64,000 nucleotides of DNA. Source: Comamonas testosteroni (GTDB taxonomy: Bacteria > Pseudomonadota > Gammaproteobacteria > Burkholderiales > Burkholderiaceae_C). Location of the stretch: positions 1 through 64,000 of the forward strand of contig NZ_KZ984444.1 in NCBI RefSeq assembly GCF_003569915.1, given 5' to 3'. This document shows positions 15,464 to 23,740 of this stretch, piece by piece (the stretch's first letter is position 1; every line of letters starts with the position of its first letter). A program made the translations under genes and the position numbers. Under the pieces are notes generated by a model. It did not search any database. It had not been told where the DNA came from and was given only the letters and a program-made list of their open reading frames with translations.

Positions 15464-16147
15464 ATGAAGCTGATTCTGCCCGCACCCGCCCAGCCCCTCG
15501 ATATTGACGCTGTGATGGTCGATCTCGACGGTACCATGGTCAACACGCTGGGGGACTTTGCCGAGGCGCTCAACCGCATGCTCGCTGACCTGAAGCTGCC
15601 CGCGATTGCGCCTGATGCCATCGAAAACATGGTGGGCAAGGGTTCGGAAAACCTGATCCGCTCCGTGCTCAAGCATGTGGGCGCGGCCGATGTAGATGCG
15701 GTCTATCCACAGGCCTGGCTGCGCTATGAGCACCACTATCTGGACATCAACGGCCAGTTTGCCGATGTCTATCCCGGGGTGCGTGAGGGCCTGCAGACGC
15801 TCAAATCCATGGGCCTGCGCATGGCCTGTCTGACGAACAAGCCGCTGTCCTTTGCCCAGCCGTTGCTGGCCGCCAAGGGGCTGGATGGCTTTTTCGACTG
15901 CGTGTTTGGCGGCGACTCCTTCCCGCGCAAAAAGCCTGACCCCATGCCGCTGATCGAAACCTGCAAGGCCCTGGGCAGCCAGCCCGCGCGCACGCTGATG
16001 GTGGGCGACTCCAGCAACGACGCGCAGGCCGCCCATGCTGCGGGCTGCCCCGTGGTTCTGATGACCTATGGCTATAACCATGGTCAACCCATCACCGAGG
16101 TGGAAGCTGCTGCTTACCTGCAGTCGCTGCAGCAGCTTGCTGCGTGA
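15464..16147 (+). CDS. gph: Phosphoglycolate phosphatase (HAD family)
   Basis: Gph dephosphorylates 2-phosphoglycolate, a by-product of DNA repair and of oxygenation reactions. The 227-residue protein shows HAD motif I as MVDLDGTMVNTL (catalytic aspartates at 19 and 21), motif II in MACLTNKP and the late motif MVGDSSNDAQAAHAAG. A helical cap domain lies between motifs I and II. The gap to rpe contains a terminator and a dispersed repeat, so gph probably has its own promoter. HAD enzymes overlap in specificity. The rpe-adjacent position supports Gph. Confidence 0.9.
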   Translation: MKLILPAPAQPLDIDAVMVDLDGTMVNTLGDFAEALNRMLADLKLPAIAPDAIENMVGKGSENLIRSVLKHVGAADVDAVYPQAWLRYEHHYLDINGQFADVYPGVREGLQTLKSMGLRMACLTNKPLSFAQPLLAAKGLDGFFDCVFGGDSFPRKKPDPMPLIETCKALGSQPARTLMVGDSSNDAQAAHAAGCPVVLMTYGYNHGQPITEVEAAAYLQSLQQLAA

Positions 16148-16176
16148 AGATGTGATGTTGCGTGCATTTCTGGCAT

Positions 16177-16200
16177 AAATAAGTGCGAATAAGCTTATTT
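16177..16200. other. AT-rich stem-loop in the gph-speDE gap
   Basis: AAATAAG (16177-16183) pairs with CTTATTT (16194-16200) over a 10-nt loop. The following bases GCTAGAGTC resemble the right end of the dispersed GATAGCTGC repeat, so this could be a decayed copy. It could also be part of the speDE leader region. Confidence 0.35.
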
Positions 16201-16282
16201 GCTAGAGTCTTCCTATTGTTTGAGCCATGCTGAGGCCCTGTTTGCGGGTGACGGCATGCACTGAAAGGGGGACTCACGCCAC

Positions 16283-17569
16283 ATGCACGGACTGCACCTG
16301 ACTGCCGATCTTTACCAATGCACAGGCCAAGAGCGCTATATGCTCGACGCCGACGCCATCGCCCAGCTGTGCCGCGAGCAGACTGCGGCTAGCGGCTTGA
16401 CCCTGGTGGACGACACATGGGTGAAATTCCCGCCTTATGAAGGCCAGCCCGGCGGCGTGACAGGTACGGTATTGCTGGCGGAGTCGCATCTGGCCATCCA
16501 CACCTGGCCGGAAACGGGCAGCGTCACCATCGACGTGTACGTCTGCAACTTCTCTGACGACAACTCGGGCAAGGCGCGGCAGTTGATGGAGGGTGTGATC
16601 GAGGCCTATGCACCCAAGCGTGTGTTGCGCCAGCAATTGATGCGTGGCGACATCAGCATGGCCACGGCCCCCGAGCAGGCGGTGCCCGACGATCTGCCGG
16701 AGTCGCAGACCTGCTGGGCGCAGGAGCAACTGACCCCGCAAAGCCGTTTTGGCTATCGCGCCACGGCCAGCGAGAAGGTGCAGACGCCGTTTCAGCAACT
16801 GGAGCTGCTGGAAACCCCCCAATTTGGCAAGGTGCTGCGCATTGATGGGCGCTTCATGACCTCCGAGAAAGAGGAGTTCTTCTATCACGAAGCCCTGGTG
16901 CACCCGGGTGCCATGGCGCACCCCGCGCCGCGCCGCGCGCTGATTCTGGGCGGCGGCGATGGCGGCGCGGCCGAGGAACTGCTCAAGCACCCCAGCATCG
17001 AGCGTGTGGTACTGGCCGAGCTTGATGAAGCCGTGATCAAGTTCTCGCGCGAACACCTGCAGGCGGTGCACCGTGGCGCGCTGGACAACGAGCGTGTGCA
17101 GATCAGCATCGGCGACGGCATGGCCCTGGTGGACGGCACGCAGGAGCGCTTCGACCTGGCCTTCATGGACCTGACGGATCCCGACACCCCCGCCAGTGCC
17201 CTGTATGCCTCGCAATCACTGGCGCGCATGAAGCGCGTACTGGCACCCGGTGGCGCGCTGGTGCTGCACCTTGGCAGCCCCGTGTTCCATGGCTCACAGG
17301 TGGCGCAACTGGCGCGCAGCCTGCGTGAGCAGTTTGCGGTGGTGCGCTGCTACGGCCTGTATATCCCGCTGTATGGCGCGTACTGGGGGCTGGCAGTGGC
17401 TTCTGACAGCCTGGACCCGGCGCAAATGACGGTGCAGCAGGTTGCAGAGCGCATCAGGCAGCGCAAGGTGCAGGATCTGCAGTACTACAACGAGCAGACC
17501 CACGGCGGGCTGTTTGCACTGCCCGGCTACTACCGCGACCTGCTGGCGCAGCATTACCAGTTGTCCTAA
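16283..17569 (+). CDS. speDE: Fused S-adenosylmethionine decarboxylase-spermidine synthase
   Basis: One 428-residue reading frame joins two polyamine enzymes. Residues 1-125 are a prokaryotic AdoMet decarboxylase proenzyme. The self-cleavage site is E67-S68-H69 in ESHLAIHTWPE, where the serine becomes the pyruvoyl cofactor, and C88 is the proton-donor position. Residues about 150-428 are spermidine synthase with the AdoMet-binding loop ILGGGDGGAAEELL (221-234), the LAELDEAVI strand and the catalytic-loop DLTDPDTPAS (296-305). Fusion should channel decarboxylated AdoMet straight to aminopropyl transfer. Cleavage at E67/S68 would leave the second enzyme on the large fragment. The 3' end overlaps the convergent neighbour by 3 bp. 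Confidence 0.93.
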   Translation: MHGLHLTADLYQCTGQERYMLDADAIAQLCREQTAASGLTLVDDTWVKFPPYEGQPGGVTGTVLLAESHLAIHTWPETGSVTIDVYVCNFSDDNSGKARQLMEGVIEAYAPKRVLRQQLMRGDISMATAPEQAVPDDLPESQTCWAQEQLTPQSRFGYRATASEKVQTPFQQLELLETPQFGKVLRIDGRFMTSEKEEFFYHEALVHPGAMAHPAPRRALILGGGDGGAAEELLKHPSIERVVLAELDEAVIKFSREHLQAVHRGALDNERVQISIGDGMALVDGTQERFDLAFMDLTDPDTPASALYASQSLARMKRVLAPGGALVLHLGSPVFHGSQVAQLARSLREQFAVVRCYGLYIPLYGAYWGLAVASDSLDPAQMTVQQVAERIRQRKVQDLQYYNEQTHGGLFALPGYYRDLLAQHYQLS

Positions 17570-18174
17570 CCGGATTGGCTGACCGATCCTCCCAGCAATG
17601 CTTTTTTCAGTTGCTCATCTGCAGGCTTGGGGCCGAGCCAGATTCCCAGCAAAGCGTTGAAAAACTCGGGCTCTTTGAACGCTTCTCCCTGAGCCTGTCC
17701 CTTGACGGTGATCTGCGTGCCCTGGCCGGGAATCCAGTCCACCATGAAGGTGTCGCCAGCCAGCAGTTTTTTGTGCTGGGTGAAGATCTCGCTCATGCGG
17801 ATCACGCCAGGAATCAGCTTGGAGAACGCGGCGCGCTCCATGTTGTCTTCCATGCCGCGTGAGAACAGCTTGCCCAGCTCGGCCGAGTCGATATCGCGCA
17901 GCATGGTCACGCTGATGCGCTTGGGGCCCGGCAGGGCATTGATTTCCTGCAGGCTGTGGGCGGGCTTTTCCAGATACAGACCGGCGGTATAGACCTTGAA
18001 CACCGCCTTGTAGCGCGTGCCTGCGCCGTTGAGCTGCAGCTGTTTGCCGCTCGATTGCAGGCTGCTGGCATAGCTGACACCGTGCAAGGTGGTCGGCTCC
18101 TGCGCGGCAGCGCCCAGGGCCAGAGAGAGTGCTGCAGCAGCCAGCCAGCGCTGCGAAGTCTTGAGCTTGGGCAT
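17566..18174 (-). CDS. Exported chalcone-isomerase-like protein
   Basis: The product, about 202 residues, has a signal peptide (MPKLKTSQRWLAAAALSLALG) and then a chalcone isomerase-like core: LNGAGTRYKAVFKVYTAGLY, ISVTMLRDIDSAELGKLFSR and LLAGDTFMVDWIPGQGTQI. Bacterial members of this family are periplasmic or surface proteins of unknown ligand and are not flavonoid enzymes by default. Several in-frame starts exist (18201, 18192, 18174 and a GTG at 18321). I chose 18174 because the signal peptide follows directly, but no clear ribosome site marks it. It ends tail-to-tail with speDE, sharing three bases. Confidence 0.82.
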   Translation of the reverse strand: MPKLKTSQRWLAAAALSLALGAAAQEPTTLHGVSYASSLQSSGKQLQLNGAGTRYKAVFKVYTAGLYLEKPAHSLQEINALPGPKRISVTMLRDIDSAELGKLFSRGMEDNMERAAFSKLIPGVIRMSEIFTQHKKLLAGDTFMVDWIPGQGTQITVKGQAQGEAFKEPEFFNALLGIWLGPKPADEQLKKALLGGSVSQSG

Positions 18175-18201
18175 CGGTGTGGTCCGCGTCATCTGGCGCA
18201 T

Positions 18202-18652
18202 AGTTGCGTATGGGGTGTGTATGTTTAAATTTGTAAGAAAAACTCGCAACTCGTAGTCACCCGAGGGCAGATTGCGCCCGGGGTGCGATGCATGCGGGTA
18301 AAAACGGATGAGAAGGGCCACCGAGCCAGAGTGGGTACCGCAGCGCTGAGGTCATGCACAAAAGCCGAGCCATTCGGTATGCGCTACACTGTTTGCATCA
18401 TGTTCATTCATCGCACGTTCATTGCAGGTTGTGGAGACCGGGGAGCCTGGCCCTGGCGTAAGCCTGCCCAATTGAACTGCTAACGCACCCGGCACGAGCC
18501 CGGCGTGCACCCGCGGCCCCTGTGCATCTGCACATATCGATGGGCCAATTGGAATGAACCGGCGCATCTTTTACGCAACATCCCGCGTCACCTGCCTTCA
18601 AGACTGACCCACAGCAGGTGTGCCATGCGCCATGACTCCCGGAGTGTCTCCC
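18202..18652. other. 450-bp region upstream of trpE
   Basis: The gap holds the divergent promoters of the chalcone-isomerase-like gene and trpE. The only coding-like item is a candidate 27-codon trp leader peptide (18400-18483). Immediately after it GCACG and CGTGC (18491-18507 area) can pair around AGCCCGG, and further GC-rich self-complementary stretches follow. No poly-T attenuator is present, and no repeat was seen. Confidence 0.4.
18400..18483 (+). CDS. Candidate trp operon leader peptide (27 codons)
   Basis: A short frame from ATG 18400 to TAA 18483 encodes MFIHRTFIAG, a middle part, and ends GAWPWRKPAQLNC. It contains two tryptophan codons one codon apart, 170 bp before the trpE start. 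An alternative in-frame ATG lies at 18379. Closely spaced Trp codons upstream of trpE are the hallmark of attenuation control. However, a clear T-tracted terminator is missing and the ribosome-binding site is weak, so this stays a candidate. Confidence 0.28.
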   Translation: MFIHRTFIAGCGDRGAWPWRKPAQLNC

Positions 18653-20152
18653 GTGATCACGGAACTGGAATTCAAGTCTCTTGCGGCCCAAGGCTATAAC
18701 CGCATCCCCCTGTTGAGCGAGGCTTTTGCCGACCTCGAAACCCCGCTTTCCCTCTATCTCAAGCTCGCGCACGCCAATGGCGACGGCAAGTACAGCTTTT
18801 TGCTGGAATCCGTCGTCGGCGGCGAGCGCTTTGGCCGCTACAGCTTTATCGGCCTGCCCGCGCGCAGCTTTGTGCGTGCCAGCGGCTTTGGCGAGCAAGC
18901 CAAGACCGAAGTGGTGACTGATGGTGTGGTGGTTGAAACCGCCAGCGGCAACCCGCTGGACTTTATCGCCGCCTACCAAAAGCGCTTCAAAGTGGCGCTG
19001 ACGCCCGGTCTGCCGCGCTTTTGCGGTGGGTTGGCGGGCTACTTTGGCTATGACGCCGTGCGCTATATCGAGAAAAAGCTCGAAAACAGCTGCCCGCCCG
19101 ATAGCCTGGGCACGCCCGACATCATGCTGTTGCAGTGCGAGGAAGTGGCCGTCATCGACAACCTCTCGGGCAAGCTCTACCTCATCGTCTATGCCAACCC
19201 TGGCGAGGCTGAGGCCTATACGCGCGCCAAAAAGCGTCTGCGTCAGCTGAAAGATCAACTGCGCTACTCGGTCAGCGCGCCGCAAATCCGCGCTGGCGAG
19301 AGCTACCCTGCAGAGCGCAGCTTTGACAAGCAGGACTATCTGGACGCCGTGCAAAAGGCCAAGGACTTGATAGCGGCAGGCGACTTCATGCAGGTGCAAG
19401 TTGGTCAGCGCATTCACAAGCGTTTTACCGCATCGCCGCTGAGCCTGTACCGCGCGCTGCGCTCGCTCAACCCCAGCCCATACATGTACTTCTACCATTT
19501 CGGGGACTTCCATGTGGTGGGTGCCAGCCCCGAGATTCTGGTGCGCCAGGAAACCACACCCGAAGGCGAGAAAGTGACGATTCGCCCGCTGGCTGGCACG
19601 CGCCCCCGCGGCAACACGCCCGAGGTGGACAAGGCCACGGAAAAAGAACTGGTGGCCGACCCCAAGGAGCGCGCCGAGCACGTCATGCTGATCGACCTGG
19701 CGCGCAACGATATTGGCCGCATTGCCAAGACAGGCACCGTGAAAGTGACCGAGGCTTTTGCTGTGGAGCGCTACAGCCATGTCATGCATATTGTGAGCAA
19801 TGTGGAAGGCATCTTGCAGGACGGCATGGAGAACATGGATGTGTTCAAGGCCACCTTCCCCGCTGGTACGCTGACGGGCGCGCCCAAGGTGCATGCCATG
19901 GAGATCATCGACCAGCTCGAACCCACCAAGCGCGGCATCTACGGCGGCGCCTGCGGCTATCTGAGCTTTGCCGGTGATATGGATCTGGCGATTGCGATTC
20001 GCACCGGCGTCATCAAGGACAACATGCTGTATGTGCAGGCGGCAGCCGGTGTGGTGGCCGATTCAGTGCCCGAGCTGGAATGGAAGGAAACCGAGCACAA
20101 GGCCCGCGCCATGCTGCGTGCCGCAGAACTCGTGGAAGAGGGGTTGGAATGA
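18653..20152 (+). CDS. trpE: Anthranilate synthase component I
   Basis: TrpE converts chorismate to anthranilate using ammonia supplied by TrpG, the first step of tryptophan synthesis. The N-terminal region has the tryptophan feedback motif in SFLLESVVGGERFGRYSFIG. The C-terminal chorismate-binding core includes GDFMQVQVGQRI, IRPLAGTRPRG, DLARNDIGRI, FPAGTLTGAPKVHAMEIID and GGACGYLSFAGDMD. I preferred GTG 18653 (then ITELEFKSL) because GGAG sits eight bases upstream. ATG 18632 is an in-frame alternative giving seven more residues. Its stop overlaps the start of the chorismate mutase gene. Confidence 0.96.
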   Translation: MITELEFKSLAAQGYNRIPLLSEAFADLETPLSLYLKLAHANGDGKYSFLLESVVGGERFGRYSFIGLPARSFVRASGFGEQAKTEVVTDGVVVETASGNPLDFIAAYQKRFKVALTPGLPRFCGGLAGYFGYDAVRYIEKKLENSCPPDSLGTPDIMLLQCEEVAVIDNLSGKLYLIVYANPGEAEAYTRAKKRLRQLKDQLRYSVSAPQIRAGESYPAERSFDKQDYLDAVQKAKDLIAAGDFMQVQVGQRIHKRFTASPLSLYRALRSLNPSPYMYFYHFGDFHVVGASPEILVRQETTPEGEKVTIRPLAGTRPRGNTPEVDKATEKELVADPKERAEHVMLIDLARNDIGRIAKTGTVKVTEAFAVERYSHVMHIVSNVEGILQDGMENMDVFKATFPAGTLTGAPKVHAMEIIDQLEPTKRGIYGGACGYLSFAGDMDLAIAIRTGVIKDNMLYVQAAAGVVADSVPELEWKETEHKARAMLRAAELVEEGLE

Positions 20153-20481
20153 ACCAAGCCATTGATCTGGTGCAGCACTGCACCACCATGGAAGATGTGC
20201 GTCGCAATGTGAATGCGCTGGACGATGTGCTGGTGCCGCTGCTGGTCACACGCATTGGTTATATGCAGCAGGCCGCGCGCATCAAGGGTGATGTGGGGCA
20301 GGTGCGCGATGAGGCGCGCATTGAAGCCATCGTCAGCCGCGTGCGTGAGCGCACAGCGCAGGAGGGTGGCCAGCCCGATGTGATGGAGGCGGTCTATCGC
20401 GCGCTGATGGAAGCCTGCATCGCCTACGAACACCAGGAATTTGCGCGCCTGCGCAGCCACACAGAAATCGCCGGGGAGTAA
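20149..20481 (+). CDS. AroQ-type chorismate mutase inside the trp operon
   Basis: The 110-residue all-helical protein matches stand-alone AroQ chorismate mutases ([36 protein letters not shown]). These turn chorismate into prephenate for phenylalanine and tyrosine. Its ATG shares four bases with the trpE stop, and trpG begins 5 bp after its own stop, so all three are translationally coupled. It thus places the competing branch enzyme of the chorismate node inside the tryptophan operon. This arrangement is known in related betaproteobacteria. An upstream start at 20080 would overlap trpE in another frame and is unlikely. Confidence 0.85.
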   Translation: MNQAIDLVQHCTTMEDVRRNVNALDDVLVPLLVTRIGYMQQAARIKGDVGQVRDEARIEAIVSRVRERTAQEGGQPDVMEAVYRALMEACIAYEHQEFARLRSHTEIAGE

Positions 20482-20486
20482 GGACC

Positions 20487-21068
20487 ATGAAACTGCTGAT
20501 GGTCGATAACTACGACAGCTTTACCTACAACATCGTTCAGTACTTTGGTGAGCTGGGCGCCGATGTGACGGTGGTGCGCAATGACGAAACCACGGTGGCC
20601 GAAGTCGAAGCGCTGATTGCGCGCGAAGGCATTGAGCGCCTGGTGATCTCGCCCGGCCCTTGTTCGCCTAACGAGGCCGGTATCTCGGTGGCATCCATCA
20701 AGCACTTTGCGGGCAAGCTGCCAATTCTGGGCGTCTGCCTGGGTCACCAGAGCATTGGCGCGGCCTTTGGTGGTGACATCATTCGCGCGGGCCAGCAAAT
20801 GCATGGCAAGACCAGCGTGATCCATACCGACCAGAAGGGCGTGTTTGCCGATCTGCCGCAGGAGTTCACGGTCAACCGCTATCACTCGCTGGTGATTGAC
20901 AGGAACACGCTGCCCGACTGCCTTGAAATCACCGCGACCAGCGAAGATGGTGAAATCCAGGGCGTGCGCCACAAGACGCTGGCCATTGAAGGTGTGCAGT
21001 TCCACCCGGAAAGCATCCTGACCGAGCATGGTCACGCCATGCTGAAGAACTTTCTTGAACAGAAGTAA
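20487..21068 (+). CDS. trpG: Anthranilate synthase component II (glutamine amidotransferase)
   Basis: TrpG hydrolyses glutamine and passes ammonia to TrpE. The 193-residue class-I amidotransferase has the oxyanion strand [15 protein letters not shown], the nucleophile elbow [15 protein letters not shown] (catalytic Cys near residue 79) and the His-Glu pair in [22 protein letters not shown] precedes the ATG. It follows the chorismate mutase gene by 5 bp. The gap to trpD (126 bp) contains a dispersed GATAGCTGC repeat. Some bacteria share this subunit with p-aminobenzoate synthase, and that cannot be decided here. Confidence 0.96.
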   Translation: MKLLMVDNYDSFTYNIVQYFGELGADVTVVRNDETTVAEVEALIAREGIERLVISPGPCSPNEAGISVASIKHFAGKLPILGVCLGHQSIGAAFGGDIIRAGQQMHGKTSVIHTDQKGVFADLPQEFTVNRYHSLVIDRNTLPDCLEITATSEDGEIQGVRHKTLAIEGVQFHPESILTEHGHAMLKNFLEQK

Positions 21069-21086
21069 ACAAGGCTTTGCTCATTA

Positions 21087-21134
21087 ACTGATAGCTGCTA
21101 GTCCATGTACTTGATGGATATGGAATCAAAAACC
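21087..21134 (+). repeat. Dispersed GATAGCTGC repeat, copy 4 (trpG-trpD gap)
   Basis: The element reads CTGATAGCTGCTAGTCCATG, then TTGATGGATATGGA and ATCAAAAACC. The two arms (TCCATG and its near complement further on) could fold into a hairpin. It separates trpG from trpD within the operon. Confidence 0.6.
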
Positions 21135-21193
21135 ATTTGAACTCCATCAAAGATATAGACAGTCAGCTCCCAAAAGCATAGAGAGATACGGCA

Positions 21194-22228
21194 ATGATTA
21201 CTCCCCAGGAAGCGCTGCAGCGCACCATCGAGCACCGCGAAATCTTCCACGACGAGATGCTGCACCTGATGCGCATGATCATGCGTGGTGAGCTGTCGCC
21301 CGTCATGACGGCATCCATCATCACCGGCCTGCGCGTGAAGAAGGAAACGATTGGCGAAATTTCGGCCGCGGCCGAGGTGATGCGCGAGTTCTCCAACAAG
21401 GTGAACGTGCATGACAAGGCGAACTTGGTCGACATCGTGGGCACGGGCGGCGATGGTGCCAACACCTTCAATATCTCCACCTGTTCCACTTTTGTGATTG
21501 CAGCGGCCAGCGGCAAAGTCAGCAAGCATGGCGGCCGCAGCGTCAGCAGCAAGTCCGGCAGCGCCGATGCGATGGAGGCGTTGGGCGTCAACATCAACCT
21601 CAACCCCGCGCAAATTGCCGATTGCATCCGCGATGTGGGCATTGGTTTCATGTTCGCGCCCAACCACCATCCGGCCATGAAGAATGTGGCCCCTGTGCGC
21701 AAGGAACTGGGCGTGCGCACCATTTTCAACATCCTGGGCCCGCTGACCAATCCGGCTTCGGCTCCCAATATTTTGATGGGCGTGTTCCACGAAGACCTGG
21801 TTGGTATTCAGGTGCGCGCGCTGCAGCGTCTGGGTGCCGAACATGCACTGGTCGTCTATGGCCGTGATGGTCTGGACGAAATCAGCCTGGGTGCGGGCAC
21901 GCTGGTCGGCGAGCTCAAGGACGGCATGGTGCGCGAGTACGAAATCCATCCCGAAGACTTTGGCCTGCGCATGGCGGGTACACGCTCGCTCAAGGTCGAG
22001 AACCCCGAAGAATCCAAAGCCATGCTCATGGGCGTGCTGCAGGGTGAGCAAGGCCCGGCCCGCGACATCGTCTGCTTGAATGCGGGCGCAGCGCTGTATG
22101 CGGCCAATGTGGCCAGCTCCATTGAAGATGGTCTGGAGCGTGCGCAAAGGGCCGTGGACAGCGGCGCTGCGCTGGCCAAGCTCAAGGAGCTGGTGAGCTA
22201 TTCGCAAAAACAAAGCGCCGCAGCATGA
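21194..22228 (+). CDS. trpD: Anthranilate phosphoribosyltransferase
   Basis: TrpD joins anthranilate to phosphoribosyl pyrophosphate. The 344-residue protein shows the PRPP-binding loop [17 protein letters not shown] (about 79-95), the [15 protein letters not shown] motif and [20 protein letters not shown], all diagnostic of the family. Its last four bases overlap the start of a 53-codon membrane ORF (22225), which in turn overlaps trpC. The start at 21194 is preceded by GAGAGATACGGCA, a moderate ribosome site. Confidence 0.97.
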   Translation: MITPQEALQRTIEHREIFHDEMLHLMRMIMRGELSPVMTASIITGLRVKKETIGEISAAAEVMREFSNKVNVHDKANLVDIVGTGGDGANTFNISTCSTFVIAAASGKVSKHGGRSVSSKSGSADAMEALGVNINLNPAQIADCIRDVGIGFMFAPNHHPAMKNVAPVRKELGVRTIFNILGPLTNPASAPNILMGVFHEDLVGIQVRALQRLGAEHALVVYGRDGLDEISLGAGTLVGELKDGMVREYEIHPEDFGLRMAGTRSLKVENPEESKAMLMGVLQGEQGPARDIVCLNAGAALYAANVASSIEDGLERAQRAVDSGAALAKLKELVSYSQKQSAAA

Positions 22229-22386
22229 GCTTGCTGGATGCGCCGATCTGGAATGACGCCGGCACCTGGATTGTGCTGGGCGTCTCCCTGCTCTTTATCG
22301 TGGTTGGCATAGGCATGCACCGCGTCATCACGAAGGTATTGCGTGCCCCTGCGGACGATGCCGAACACAAGGAAAACCATGTCTGA
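22225..22386 (+). CDS. Unannotated 53-residue single-span membrane protein between trpD and trpC
   Basis: ATG 22225 shares ATGA with the trpD stop. The frame runs 53 codons to TGA 22384-22386, overlapping the first eight bases of trpC. The product begins [14 protein letters not shown], has one clear membrane span ([17 protein letters not shown]) and ends in a short charged tail. Overlaps at both ends, and the absence of any other use for this 150-bp gap, suggest it is translated and couples trpD to trpC. Related species can carry larger membrane-protein genes at this position from memory, so it may also be a remnant. It belongs to no family I recognise. Confidence 0.6.
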   Translation: MSLLDAPIWNDAGTWIVLGVSLLFIVVGIGMHRVITKVLRAPADDAEHKENHV

Positions 22387-23179
22387 CATTCTGAAAAAAA
22401 TCTGCGACGTGAAAGTGCAGGAAGTGGCCACTGCCAAGAAGCGCCTGTCCTTTGAAGACATGCGCCGCGATGCGGAAAGCCGCGTCTCCACGCGCGACTT
22501 CACGGGCGCGCTGCGCGCCAAGATTGCAGCGGGTCAGGCTGCAGTGATTGCCGAGGTCAAGAAAGCCAGCCCCAGCAAGGGCGTGATTCGTGCCGACTTC
22601 GACCCTGCCGACATCGCCCAGAGCTATATGGTGGGCGATGGCAAGACCAGTGCGGCCTGCCTGTCCGTGTTGACCGATCGCCAGTTCTTTCAGGGTCAGC
22701 CCGACTATCTGAAGCAGGCCCGTGCCAGCACCACGCTGCCCGTGCTGCGCAAGGATTTCATGGTCGATCCGTACCAGATCTATGAGTCTCGCGCGATGGG
22801 CGCCGATGCCATCTTGCTGATTGCGGCTTGCCTCGATGATGCGCAGATGGCCGAGATGGAGCAGATCGCTCGCAGCCTTGATATGGCCGTGCTGGTGGAA
22901 GTGCACGACGGCGAGGAACTGCAGCGCGCCCTCAAGCTCAAGACCGAACTGGTCGGCATCAACAACCGCAATCTGCGCAGCTTTGAAGTCAATATTCAGA
23001 CCACGCTGGATTTGCAGAAAAACGTGCCCGCTGATCGCTTGTTGGTCACGGAGTCCGGCATTCTCACGGCTGCGGATGTGAAGACCATGCGCGATGCGGG
23101 TATCAACGCATTCCTCGTGGGCGAAGCCTTCATGCGCGCGCCCGAGCCGGGCGAGGCGCTGGCCAAGCTGTTTCGCTGA
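22379..23179 (+). CDS. trpC: Indole-3-glycerol phosphate synthase
   Basis: TrpC cyclises CdRP to indole-3-glycerol phosphate. I chose ATG 22379 ([12 protein letters not shown]) with AAGGAA upstream. Twelve extra codons from 22343 would extend into the small membrane ORF. The 266-residue TIM barrel has the motifs [56 protein letters not shown] and LVTESGI. It is the last gene of the cluster. trpF, trpB and trpA are not nearby and must lie elsewhere. Confidence 0.97.
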   Translation: MSDILKKICDVKVQEVATAKKRLSFEDMRRDAESRVSTRDFTGALRAKIAAGQAAVIAEVKKASPSKGVIRADFDPADIAQSYMVGDGKTSAACLSVLTDRQFFQGQPDYLKQARASTTLPVLRKDFMVDPYQIYESRAMGADAILLIAACLDDAQMAEMEQIARSLDMAVLVEVHDGEELQRALKLKTELVGINNRNLRSFEVNIQTTLDLQKNVPADRLLVTESGILTAADVKTMRDAGINAFLVGEAFMRAPEPGEALAKLFR

Positions 23180-23584
23180 TCAGTTCAGAATCTGCACATC
23201 GGCATCGAGAAAGTAGCCAGCGCCGCGCTTGGTCTTGAGCAGGGCGGGAGCATGGCTGCTGCTCTCTACCTTGCGGCGCAGGCGCAGCATTTGCACATCG
23301 ATGGCGCGGTCGTAGACATCGTCTTCGGTCTGCGTCACGTCCATGATCTGCTCGCGGCTCAGAACCTGGCGGGGACGGTGCAGCAACGCCTGCAGCAGTG
23401 CGCATTCCGTCTTGGTCAGGCCGACTTCCTTGCCCTCGGGGCTGGTCAGGCGGCGCGAGCGCAGGCGCAGTTCCCAGCCTGCAAAGCGAAAGCCCTGTGG
23501 ACCCAGGTTGAACGGCGAGCGCGCGGTGGTGAAAAAGCTGGAAGTCGATGACTTCGGAAACTGCTGAGTGGATGCTGCGTACAT
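23180..23584 (-). CDS. OmpR/PhoB-type DNA-binding protein lacking a receiver domain
   Basis: The 134-residue product is a winged-helix DNA-binding domain like the output half of OmpR. It has ELRLRSRRLTSPEGKEVGLT, TECALLQALLHRPRQVLSREQ, DRAIDVQMLRLRRKVE and the wing TKRGAGYFLDADVQIL. The N-terminal 50 residues are not a phosphorylatable receiver domain. I chose ATG 23584 because GGAGG lies five bases before it. A longer frame from 23647 adds 21 residues without a receiver. No sensor kinase is adjacent. It may act as a constitutive regulator or respond to a signal through protein contact. Its stop abuts the trpC stop tail-to-tail. Confidence 0.82.
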   Translation of the reverse strand: MYAASTQQFPKSSTSSFFTTARSPFNLGPQGFRFAGWELRLRSRRLTSPEGKEVGLTKTECALLQALLHRPRQVLSREQIMDVTQTEDDVYDRAIDVQMLRLRRKVESSSHAPALLKTKRGAGYFLDADVQILN

Positions 23585-23740
23585 AAGAACCTCCATTCCC
23601 TGATTGGTGTTGGAGGCAATTTTTTGCAATTCACCACTCTGAGTCACTCACTGAAATCAGGTATTTTGAGGAGCTGGAAGTAGGTGATAACCCTTGGTTT
23701 CGGTGCTCTGAAGCCTCACAGAAACAGTGAAAATCACACC

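Noticed and set aside
18419..19894. 491-codon minus-strand frame
   Set aside because: It lies antisense to trpE, which has full family motifs. The antisense product shows no domain and is rich in His, Ala and Gln as expected of shadow frames.
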